Below the pieces are notes generated by a model. That model had not been told where the DNA came from and ran no database searches. It was given only the letters and a program-made list of their open reading frames with translations. Positions 1 through 9,025 of a stretch of DNA of 14,310 bases are shown one piece after another. The stretch lies in contig JAAMXP010001979.1 of assembly GCA_019693395.1 (NCBI GenBank), forward strand, positions 1 through 14,310, in the 5' to 3' direction. Origin of the DNA: Ettlia oleoabundans (Eukaryota; Chlorophyta; Chlorophyceae; Chlamydomonadales). Positions within the stretch are counted from its first letter, which is position 1. Every line of letters starts with the position of its first letter. The position numbers and the translations under genes were made by a program.

Positions 1-56
1 ACCCCACCCCCCCTCATCCATGTGTTGGCTCTCATCGCGTATCGTGCTACCTGTAG

Positions 57-1534
57 ATGAGCCGAAGACGCCCTACCTATCCCCTATGGACACTGATGAG
101 GAGGGGGACCTTGGTAAGCTTGGATGGGCAAAAGGTTTGCTCACACAGGGTTGTGCTCCTGCTGCTGTTTGCATCAAGTCAGGGTGGTGTGCAACAGCAC
201 TATGAAGCATGGCAGGATGTTGGATTGCATGCATAGAAAGACCACCCGTGCCTTCAGTAATGTATTCTGTGCGTCCCACGCAGGAAATCGCATGAGACCC
301 TTGTCGCTAGATGATGCTGCCGCTGCAGCTGCAGCTGCTGCTGCGAATGCGGGGACGACGACCTCTGCTGGGACGACCTCAGACGAGGCGGGGCCCTCAG
401 GGTCTGGCCGGGGACGGGGCAGGCATGTGCGCATCAGCGGGCGGAGCTGGTCAGATAGCGACCGAACAGTGAGCCCCAGCCCTCAGCACCCTGATGGGCA
501 CAGTCCCAGCAAGACTGCCAGGAGCCCACGCTTCTCCGATCAATACTACGATGATCTGCATGAGCATGATGATGGTGAGCTGGTGCCAGCCTGGTGTTGT
601 AGGCTTTCGGTGACTAAATACCGCCTAGTTGTTTGGTGCTGGTTATTTTGCTGCCATCGTTGATGTTGGCTGCTATGAGTTCGGCTGTAGGCCTGGCCCA
701 AGGGATAGGCTGGCAATCAATGCTGCTGTGGTAGCAAGCAAGAGGGACCTGCCCTGCACTTCTATTTGATGCAATGGTGTGCCATGTGCTGTCCAATAGC
801 AGGCCGCTGACGGTGGTGCTGGTTTGCAGTACAGTTGGCAGCAACAGTTGTGGCTGCTTTGGGGTTTGATGCCTGCTCACGTCTATATGCTGGGGGTCAT
901 GCAGAGGATGAGCAATCGGCAGACCCGCAGCGGCAGGAGAAGCGGCGGCGGTTCAAGGAGGCACGCAAGCAGCACTACAACATGCGGGACCAGCTGCAGA
1001 GGTGAGTGGTTCCATGCATCATTACCTTGTTGAAAACAATTGACAGTCTGATCGCACTCTTCATTCATCTGTTCAGCGTGTCACATTTCACCTGCATTGT
1101 AGCTTTATCAACACCGGGCTCATTGTATCCTGCTGGATCGGAGCATCCATAGTTTGCCTTTTCCCGCCGACTTGCTCTGCTATCGCAGAGCACGTGCATT
1201 GTTGCAAAGCGCTGATGAGGAAGAGTCTGAAGAGGTGGCGGGCATGGAGCATCAGGAGGAGGGCGAGCAGCGAGCGGAAACCATGGCTGCTCAGCAGCAG
1301 CAGCAGCAGCAGCCGGAAGAGCAGCAGGCACGGCAGCAGCACTTGCCCAACGGACTGGCCTCAGGACGGGCAGGGATGGGAGCGGTAGAAGCTGAGCACT
1401 TGGATGCTGATGTGGAGAGCGAGCATGAGGGGGCAGGCGCGCAGCGGCAGCGTGGCGGGGCAGGGCTTACAGCACTTCTTGCGCCAGGGCAAGCGCTGCC
1501 CCTTGGGCGAAGCTCGGTTATGTCAGATGACTGA
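57..1534 (+). CDS. Protein phosphatase inhibitor 2 (IPP-2) family protein, 5' partial
   Basis: IPP-2 proteins bind and restrain the catalytic subunit of protein phosphatase 1. Exons read 57-113, 284-574, 830-1001 and 1189-1534, all GT-AG with matching phases, giving 287 complete residues after a split first codon. Visible family hallmarks are DEPKTPY at about 56-76, matching the GSK-3 target Thr region of animal inhibitor-2 (Thr codon 68-70), followed by SPMDTDEEGD, and a basic segment EKRRRFKEARKQHYN ending at about 981, matching the PP1-docking KLHYNE region. Between them lies an extended linker with ten alanines (316-345) and many Ser-Pro or Ser-Asp sites. The C-terminal exon is acidic and then Gln-rich, with seven CAG codons at 1292-1312, and stops with TGA. 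The first acceptor (tgtag at 52-56) implies at least one upstream exon carrying the N-terminal PP1-binding motif, outside the window. The family call is firm; exact exon ends are inferred by hand. Confidence 0.87.
316..345 (+). repeat. Poly-alanine coding run in IPP-2
   Basis: Ten consecutive GCN codons encode alanine just after an Asp-Asp pair. The codons are mixed (GCT, GCC, GCA, GCG), so this is a protein-level homopolymer rather than a pure triplet microsatellite. Confidence 0.9.
1292..1312 (+). repeat. CAG trinucleotide microsatellite encoding seven glutamines
   Basis: Seven uninterrupted CAG triplets lie in frame in the last IPP-2 exon, followed by further Gln-rich codons to about 1342. 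This is a likely length-polymorphic site; nothing indicates a specific function. Confidence 0.9.
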
Positions 1535-1555
1535 CCCCCAACCATCAATCATCAA

Positions 1556-1560
1556 TGTAA
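1556..1560 (+). terminator. Candidate TGTAA poly(A) signal for IPP-2
   Basis: TGTAA is the common nuclear polyadenylation signal of green algae. This copy lies only 22 bases after the IPP-2 stop codon and is the only one before the next gene starts at 1807. The short 3' UTR is a reason for caution. Confidence 0.45.
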
Positions 1561-1806
1561 CGGGTGACCGGATGTGGACACTTCCCACTCAGGCGGCATT
1601 TGGCATCATGGATGGCGCCCCATTCACAAACTTGTGCTTCGGGCGCCTTGCCACCTCACACCGTTAGTGGCCCCATCATCTCATACCTCAACCGTGCTGG
1701 AACCTACAAAACCTACAGATCGTATAGCAGTGCTCTTTGTCAACAGTTGCAGGCACACTGGAAACGTTTGCAGCGTCGGTGACTAGGCCCGATCGCTTGG
1801 CGAAGA

Positions 1807-4800
1807 ATGGCGACGCGCCGCCTGCTGCAGGGCGGCGCGGTGCTGCTGGCAGGTGGCGCGGCGTTTGCTGCCACCACCACTGCGCTCGCGCTGAGCGACG
1901 ATCGCGCGCCCCGCTGGATCCACGACCGGGTTCCTAGCCGTCAGGAGCAACTGCACCGTCTGTCCCAGGGCACGGCAGCGAATCCTTATGATGTGCTGAT
2001 CATTGGCGGTAAACTGGGAAAAAACCTAGGTTCGCCCCGGCCGGGGGTTGAGCGTGTGGTGGCGGAGGAGTGTGGGGGGGAGGGGCCGTTGCCGGCGACA
2101 GCGGCACTGTATCCCGCTGCGATCCTCACAAGCGTGCGCGAGCAGGAGTGAGGCAACAATGTGTACCGTTGCCTCTGCATCGTCCCTGCAGGTGGCGCAA
2201 CAGGCACTGGCTGCGCTGTGGATGCTGCCACAAGGTGTGATGGGGTGTTGCCTGGAGCGCGGTAAATGTGGCGCCTTTCATGCCACCGGGGGCCCAGGCG
2301 CCGGGCCCTTTCTGCCTTCCAGTACGATATGGTAACCTATCTCACATGCAAGGCATGCAAATGATATGTTCTTTCTATCGGCTCCTTTACGTCTGTGCCG
2401 AACCGCGCCTAACAGGTCCGCCTGAACCGCACCTTTCCGCCATCTTCCTGCTCCCTGCAACACACCCTCTTACCTGCTTCTGCTTGTTTCTAGGGGACTG
2501 CGCACTGCCCTGGTTGAGCGTGAGGACTTTGCAGCGGGCACCAGTTCTCGCTCCACTAAATTGGTGCATGGCGGGGTGCGCTATCTGGAGAAGGTGGGTG
2601 CTGGGCGGCCGCAGATATGATGGCACTGTCAAGGCCTTGGCACTATGTTGATGACTGTGGTTTCTTCATCTCGGTGTGCAAGCAAAGAGCGCCCCTAGGG
2701 TTTTGGTGGGTGGGCCTTGTCAGAAAGATGGAATTGGTTTGGAACTGGCAAAATCGCTCGGGCGTTTGCACAAAAGATGGAATTTGGGTTACTGGTGCTG
2801 GAATTGGCCGGCAGGAAGGACATGCAGGCTGGCAAGGCCTCCAGCCATTAACCTCAATGCTTTACCCTTGCCGGCTTTATTTGTTTATTACAGCAGGCAT
2901 GCAAGATTCCAATGTTGATTCGCATATGTTCTGTGATGGCAGGCCTTCAAAAACCTGGACTATGGGCAATTCAAGCTGGTGTTTGAGGCGCTGCATGAGC
3001 GCAATGTGCTGCTCAGCAACGTGCCCTACCTCTCACACTCACTGCCAATCATGACGGTGCGTTGGCGGCAACTGCAGAACAGATGGTGGTGCAGAGCATC
3101 TGCTGCAGCAGCTGCGGCAGCAGGCTTGAACGCTGGTGCGGGGCAGTTGCAGCGCCAGCTGAACCCCCCACCTGCGTATCGTGGGGGCAAGCTTCAACAG
3201 CAATTCCATGTTCATTCATGTTGCTGTCTATTGCCTCCAGTGGTGGTGTTCAACAAGAGCAGCACATTTTGTTCGTGACTGTCTGCATGAAGTTGCTTGA
3301 TTATATGTCGGCTTCTGGGCTTCCTATTTTCCTGCAGCCGTGCTACAGCTGGTGGGAGGTGCCCTACTTCTGGGCGGGGCTGCGCATGTACGATCTGATC
3401 GCTGGCAGCCGAGGACTGGAGTGGTGCCATTACCTTACACCCTCACAGGTGCAGTGATAGTGTCGTAAAACTTGCGGTTGCCCCTCTGCCAGGATTGTGG
3501 TGGAGTGGGGGCCAAATCCAGGCATGCACTGAGTCTGCTCAGGATTCTACGTTGTAACCAATTAAGCCAGCTTGTTGTGCTACTGGTCCCCCAGACGTTC
3601 GCTCCGCACAGCATATGCCGCTGCTGTCTTCATTTGCCGTCGGTGCAGATGTCCCCGGTGCCCCTCTTTAGCCTCTCCTGCACCTGTGGTATTCCTCACC
3701 TGCTCCATTCCCGCAGTCGCTGGCACGGTTCCCCACGCTGTGCTCCCACCGCAAGGACGGCAAGTCCCTCATGGGTGCTATTGTCTACCACGATGGACAG
3801 TTCAATGACTCTCGGCTGGCGGTGGTGCTGGCCTGCACAGCGGCGGCAGCAGGTGCCACAGTGGTCAACCATGCAGAAGTGACACGCCTTGTGAAGGTGA
3901 GATAGCCCTAACTTGCGAGTTTCCTCAATGTTCCTGCCAGAGAATGAACTGCTGCCGCCGGTGGAGGTCACTGTGTCCACCTGCATGCCTCTGTGCTCAA
4001 TCCACGCAAACCTTCATACATGGAAGCGCATCTTGCAGCTTGTGGCTGCTGTAGATTTTCAGTCACCCTGCTCGCTGCCGCTGCACAGACCGTTGCCTGG
4101 CGATGCACCTCTTCCAGACTCACACTGGGCTGTGCCCCATTCCTAGTTCATTCCTAGGTTGTTGTCTGCTGGTACCATGCGCGACCACTCAGGTTGCCCG
4201 GGCTGTAACCATCCGTCGCTTTCTCCCTCTACTCTGCAGGACAACGACGGCAAGGCTGTGGGGGCTGTGGTGCATGATGCGTTGGATGGAAAGGACCACA
4301 CGGTGTATGCTCGCACTGTCGTCAATGCGGCGGGACCCTTCTCAGATGAAGTGCGACAGCTGTCACAGGTGCGTCTGCAACGCGAGTTGCGAAATGGCAC
4401 GAGAGACCTTGATAGTGTTGGTGAGTTGGGCTAGAAGGCTCAGAAGCTTTGCTCCCCCTTCTGCTGCAAGTGTGCTGTTGCAATACTGGATGTCCTGTTG
4501 TTATAGCGGCCAAGATGACCTGGTGAAGCATTGCGCATGTACTGTCCCCCTATGTAGCCCAACGCCACCAAAATGATCATGCCAAGCTCAGGGGTTCACG
4601 TCACGCTGCCAGACTACTATTCGCCAGAATCAGGTGAGCTGGGTTTTTGTTGATTTTGTAATACATATAGTTGTTTTGCTTTTGTCTGGGTGGCGTGGTG
4701 TGTGTGGGTTGGGAGGGGTCAGTGTGTGCGTGTCAGCCTTATGCGTGTTCTGTGTTTTTCACGGGAGGTTGATTGTGTAGCCACAGGTGTGACAGCAGAT

Positions 4801-7647
4801 GGTCGACAGCTGCTATTTCTAGCGTTGAGCACTGCTTGCAGCTGCAATGAGCCTCCCTGCAGTTTTTCACTGCTCTAGCTCTTCTCACGCAACCGCCTGC
4901 CCAAATGCTGCACCCTTCAATCGTGTTGGTCTTCCTGCATTGCCCTGCAGTGGGAATGATCGTGCCAAAGACCAAGGATGGGCGTGTGGTGTTCATGCTT
5001 CCCTGGCTGGATCAGACTATTGCCGGCACGACTGACTCATCAACAGACATCACGATGCGGCCACAGGTGACAGCAGCACTCGCCCGCTGGTCTACTCGCT
5101 AGCAGGGGTCCGCTTGGTGCCTGGGAGGTTGCGGTGTATGGCGGAATGAGCTGAGGCTGGACAGGGCCAGGTGGGTTTTGCTTTGCGACGGACTGACATG
5201 GAGCTGCCATGCATTAGCTTGCTGGGTGGCGTGGATGAAAATAAAAAGTTTAATCGAGAGAGTGGCTGGCTTGCAGCCTACTGAGGAGGAGATTCAGTTC
5301 ATTCTGGACGCCATCGCAGACTTCCTCACTGTCAAGGTGGGTGGGTAGCGTGAGGTGGGCTGATTGGTGATTGATTGTGATTGATTGGTGATTGATTTGA
5401 ACGTGTGGACAAATTGATCTGCGGGCAGGGGTGGGCAGGGGTGGCAGAGTAGGAAGCCAATGAGACCCAACGTACCGCCGTATGCACACAGCTGTGCAGG
5501 AAGTGGTGATGGCTGGGTTTGGGATATTTTTAGTTCACTACCGCCAGTGCGCAGCCTATGTCGAAAGGGACCAGACCAACTTGCAACCACCATTGCTTGC
5601 TGGCACTAGCTGTCCATTTTACCAATCCGAGTCTCTCGTGGCTGCCTTATTGCTGCAGGTGCGGCGCTCGGATGTGCAGTCCGCTTGGAGCGGCATCAGG
5701 CCGTTGGCTTTGGACCCCAATGCACAAGGTGGGGTCATTAGGCAGGGCCAGATAGCTGCTCCTGGGTGTATGGCGGCTGATGGGCTGGTATGTTGATTGG
5801 TGGGCTTGTGGGCAGCCTGATGGAAGCAGCCATTTTGCTGCCCTTTTCTTGTACGGTCACCATAACATGATTTGTTGTAAGCGAGTTGAATGGAGAAGTC
5901 GCTGCTTACTCAACTCATACTACCTACCATGGCTACTCAACCAAAAGGCACAGGGTTAGCAGAGGGCAGGCCTTCAGCAGTGAGCTGTCTCATTTTCTCC
6001 CTAGCCTGCCTGCTGATGCTTTGTTGTTTTGCTTCCTCTGCTGCGGGTAGCCCAGACCTTCTATATTCATGACACCATGTCACTGCAGATACCGCCAGCG
6101 CATCTCGAGACCATATCGTCACTGTGGACCCGGATGGACTGATCACAGTCACAGGTTGGTGGGGATTGGCAGGAATGTGGTTGGATGAGCCGATCCCCTC
6201 CCTTTTGTATTCCTTTATACACCGCATGCCCAGTTAACCTCAAGCTGCTTCACGCCCCTCTCCCCTTTCCGCCACCACTTACTGCAGGTGGCAAGTGGAC
6301 CACATACCGTCTTATGGCGCAAGATGCCATAGACCGCGCAGTGGCTGAAGGGCGTCTGAAGGCGGGGCCCTGCACCACCGCGCACCTCAAGCTGATCGGC
6401 ACAGGTGGGTGCACCAGCTGGCATCTTATTTCTCTTCAGTCGGGATTGCCGGAGTAAACTAGCAGAAATCACTGTAAAATTGATGGCTTCATGCATTCTT
6501 TATTGTGCTTGCGAGTGCGCACGACCCTCTACCCACCCCCATTTCCCACCCTCACCAAACCCAACCACCCCACACCACGAACCACACGCACGCAAACATC
6601 CCACCCCTGCCACCCCACCCCTGCAGACGGCTACTACCCTGCCCTGTTCACCGAGGTAGCCCAGAACTACAATGTGCCCCACAGGCCAGGGGCCATAGAC
6701 ACGCGCGTGGCCAAGTACCTTGTGGGTGAGATGAAACCTCGTGGTGGCCAGCAGGCTCCCACTGTGTGAGCTTGCAGTCTGTTGGCCAGCTGTGCTGCCA
6801 CCGTGCTCCATCAGGCTTGCCGCCCTGCCAGGCTAATAGATTCTGGTTTGCAGGATGCTGCTGCCGTGCGTTTTGGATTGATTGACTTGTTTGGCAGACC
6901 GGTGGTATGACTTGTGCTGCCAGATGGGAGGCCTGTAAACTTGCTAATCCTCCGGGCCCCTCGGCCCGCCCGCCTGGTGCAGCCTCCTATGGGGACCGTG
7001 CGGGGGAGATTACCCGCATCGCTGAGCAGCGCAAGCTTGGCAAGCGCATCGTGAGGGGATACCCCATGCTCGAGGCGGAGGTGGTGTATTCAGGTAAGCG
7101 CTTGTTGTACTGGCAAGCCTGCTCTTCTAACCCACTCGCCGTTGCTCATGGCCTCCCTCAGTCAATTTCTTTGGTCAATCCCTGCCCACTATGTGCTCAG
7201 CAGATGTCTACCCTCAGGCTGCACACTCCCTCAAAAATCCGCCTCAATTACTCTGCAGTACACAACGAGTACTGTGAGACGCCAGAGGACTTTGTGTCCC
7301 GTCGCACTCGCCTCGCATTCTTGGACAAGTTGGCGTGTGAGCAGGCGCTGCCAAAGGTGCGGGCTAAAGCTGGCTGCGTAAGGGTAGGGCATTTTGCATG
7401 GTCCGCGCAGGCGGCATCTGCTGGTGCAGGTGAAGGATTTTTCATGCAGGGCTGCCTTCACTCGTCGCCGTGCGCTTTTTACACCAGTGACAATGCCTCC
7501 ATGTTGTCTTTGCCTTCCGCACCATCCACCTTGCAGGTGGTGGAGCTAATGGCGGCGGAAAAGGGGTGGAGCAGGCGCCAGGCGGCAGCTGAGCTCAAGC
7601 GTGCGCTAGAGTTCCTCCAGACCTTTGATGCGCCTCACAACGCCTAG
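1807..7647 (+). CDS. SDP6: Mitochondrial FAD-dependent glycerol-3-phosphate dehydrogenase (SDP6-like)
   Basis: This enzyme oxidises glycerol-3-phosphate to dihydroxyacetone phosphate at the inner mitochondrial membrane and passes electrons to ubiquinone. Seventeen GT-AG exons join in phase to 600 residues: 1807-2008, 2192-2234, 2494-2593, 2943-3056, 3338-3448, 3717-3896, 4240-4368, 4558-4633, 4951-5066, 5277-5336, 5659-5728, 6089-6154, 6288-6404, 6627-6725, 6983-7093, 7259-7356, 7537-7647. The N terminus has paired arginines and an Ala/Leu helix (about 9-29), fitting a mitochondrial presequence or anchor. Residues 66-83 match the first FAD-GPDH signature (IGGGATGTG...DAATRG), and residues 423-433 match the second ([11 protein letters not shown]). 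[32 protein letters not shown] and [10 protein letters not shown] are family blocks. Residues from about 460 form the C-terminal helical domain; the EF-hand extension of animal GPD2 is absent, as in plants. ATG 1807 is in a good context (aagaATGgcg). No lesion was seen. The symbol is by analogy with Arabidopsis. Confidence 0.96.
2724..2795 (+). repeat. Imperfect direct repeat inside GPDH intron 3
   Basis: A segment starting aaagatggaattgg at 2724 recurs as aaagatggaatttggg from 2773, about 49 bases later. Both copies end in actgg. The repeat is short and degenerate; I see no link to a known element. Confidence 0.5.
5361..5399 (+). repeat. Short gattg-type tandem repeat in GPDH intron 10
   Basis: The motif tgattg/tgattgg recurs several times in a row, with a larger duplicated unit containing ttggtgattgatt. 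It lies shortly after the donor site of the intron (5337-5658) and is followed by a duplicated gggcaggggt at about 5425-5445. It looks like simple slippage DNA. Confidence 0.6.
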
Positions 7648-8101
7648 ATATTGATAATCTGCCCTTGCATATGAACAAGGAAGGAGTTCCCTGGCTGCTC
7701 TACTTACCCTATTGGCTGTCAGCTGGCCTCAAATCTTTCAAAGCCAGAGTGGGTGGAAGCAGCCACACCCGGGTATCACCTAAATGTGGGGAAGGCTGTG
7801 CTGGTTTAGCTGTTGACCTGTCCATACAGGTGTCCGGGCTGTAATTGACCCTCTTAATTGATCGCTTGTTTCAACTTGCCCACGGACTACTGCATGTACT
7901 AGATTTTGTGGAAGCTCGGTGCTTCCAAGATTGTGTTCCAGAGCTTTGAGGTCAGCTGGAGGCCAGGCACATTAGCCCGGCCCTGACTATTGTAAGGCAT
8001 ATACTATACAACAAGCCTTTGTATACACTTTAACAAAAACAACTGGCCGTTTGCAGCATTTGCAGCTGCAGGTATTTGTTGAGAGAACTGCAAGTGGCAA
8101 A
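7648..8101. other. Convergent 3' intergenic region, no gene seen
   Basis: These 454 bases separate the GPDH stop from the stop of the minus-strand secreted-protein gene and should hold both 3' UTRs. No coding frame with family or splice support was found. Plus-strand TGTAA occurs at 7840 and 7991. No minus-strand TGTAA was found for the secreted-protein gene, so its poly(A) site is unresolved. Confidence 0.7.
7840..7844 (+). terminator. Candidate TGTAA poly(A) signal for GPDH
   Basis: This TGTAA lies 193 bases after the GPDH stop, a normal green-algal 3' UTR length. A second copy at 7991-7995 would give a longer UTR and is an equally valid candidate. Confidence 0.55.
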
Positions 8102-8533
8102 CTAGCGAACCCTCTTGAGCAGGCGCCGTGAGCCCTGGGCTGCTTGCACCGGCAGGCTGTTGGCGGTGACTGCTGGCACCCATCGAGCTGCCACGCGCTG
8201 TGCGGCGTTTTCCCGTGCGCCATAGCCATCCCGGCTTGGGTTGGAACCGAAGACAAGCAGCTTGCGTGCCAGGGTGGTGTCGTTGTTGCGAGCACTGTAT
8301 TGGGAAGAATGCAGCATGGCTCGCGCTGGTTGGTTGTTGGCAAGGCATCCAAGGAAGGCAGAGTCTCACAGTAGTGCTGCGTTCTGCTGATGAGCAACCC
8401 CACTATTCTCTCGTGAAGTCATGTTTGCTTGACATAAGTTGTTTGTTGCAGGCCGCTCCTACCTGGCGGGCTGCAGCGCCAGCGCCATCAGTGACAGTGC
8501 AAGGATGACTCTGAAGGTCCTCATCACCGTCAT
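8102..8533 (-). CDS. Small secreted basic protein, two exons, family unknown
   Basis: On the minus strand, exon 1 (8533 down to 8463) and exon 2 (8294 down to 8102) join across a 168-base GT-AG intron (donor gccag/gtagg, acceptor aatacag/tgc), with phase 2 matching phase 1, to give 87 residues ending in TAG. Residues 1-25 look like a classic signal peptide: Arg at 5 and 8, hydrophobic core FRVILALSLMALAL, and an ASA site at 23-25 that the intron interrupts. Without splicing the frame stops at once (AGG TAG). The predicted mature part is about 62 residues with no cysteine, 12 Arg/Lys against 3 Asp/Glu, a RKLL motif near its start and RRLLKR near its end. The ATG at 8533-8531 is preceded by caaac; a second ATG at 8524-8522 gives the same signal peptide. 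I do not recognise a family and assign no function. Entry to the secretory pathway is inferred. Confidence 0.6.
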
Positions 8534-9025
8534 GTTTGATGGTTGGAAATGCTTCATCCAGTTGAACAAATGATGAGCGCAGTCTGGACGGAAAGAGGAG
8601 TAATTGGCCTCATGCGCTGAAGGACCTTTTTTGTTTGGCGCCCCAAGGACGTGCGGCCAAGGGAATGGTATCACAACTTAACCGCTTCACCTCACTGACA
8701 AGCCGATCCTTCCTGGAGAAAGTTCATTGTATTCAACTGTACTGCATGATTGCCGAATCCGAGCAATCCGCCGTGGGTGACAACCAGGCGTGGGTTTGCA
8801 GGGGCAGGGCAGTTTGCAGCGGCGAGCGCCACCTCAGCGGCTGAGTCTCATTAGGTCAATGAGGGGCCAGTGACCTCCAGTGAGCCACTTGACTTTTGCT
8901 CACCACAGAAGATCGTCTTGCAACCGACCCAGCACATTGTTCGCTTCACCTTTACTATTCTCCACTACCGCGCCGCGCCCTGGCGATTTCACTGCTCTGT
9001 GACTGCGAGCATACGCGAACGCGGC
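8534..9025. promoter_or_regulatory. Divergent intergenic region, probable shared promoter
   Basis: This 492-base spacer lies between the minus-strand secreted-protein start and the plus-strand F-box start, so it should hold both promoters and 5' UTRs. I see no convincing TATA box or known operator. Frames open across parts of it lack an ATG or other support. The assignment rests on position only. Confidence 0.45.

Noticed and set aside
124..663. Single-exon 179-codon gene reading
   Set aside because: Only 284-574 belongs to coding sequence; the flanks are introns of the IPP-2 gene as shown by phase and splice sites.
7987..8403. 138-codon unspliced open frame on the minus strand
   Set aside because: It runs in a different frame from the spliced secreted-protein model and lacks any recognisable feature; the spliced model has phase match and a signal peptide.
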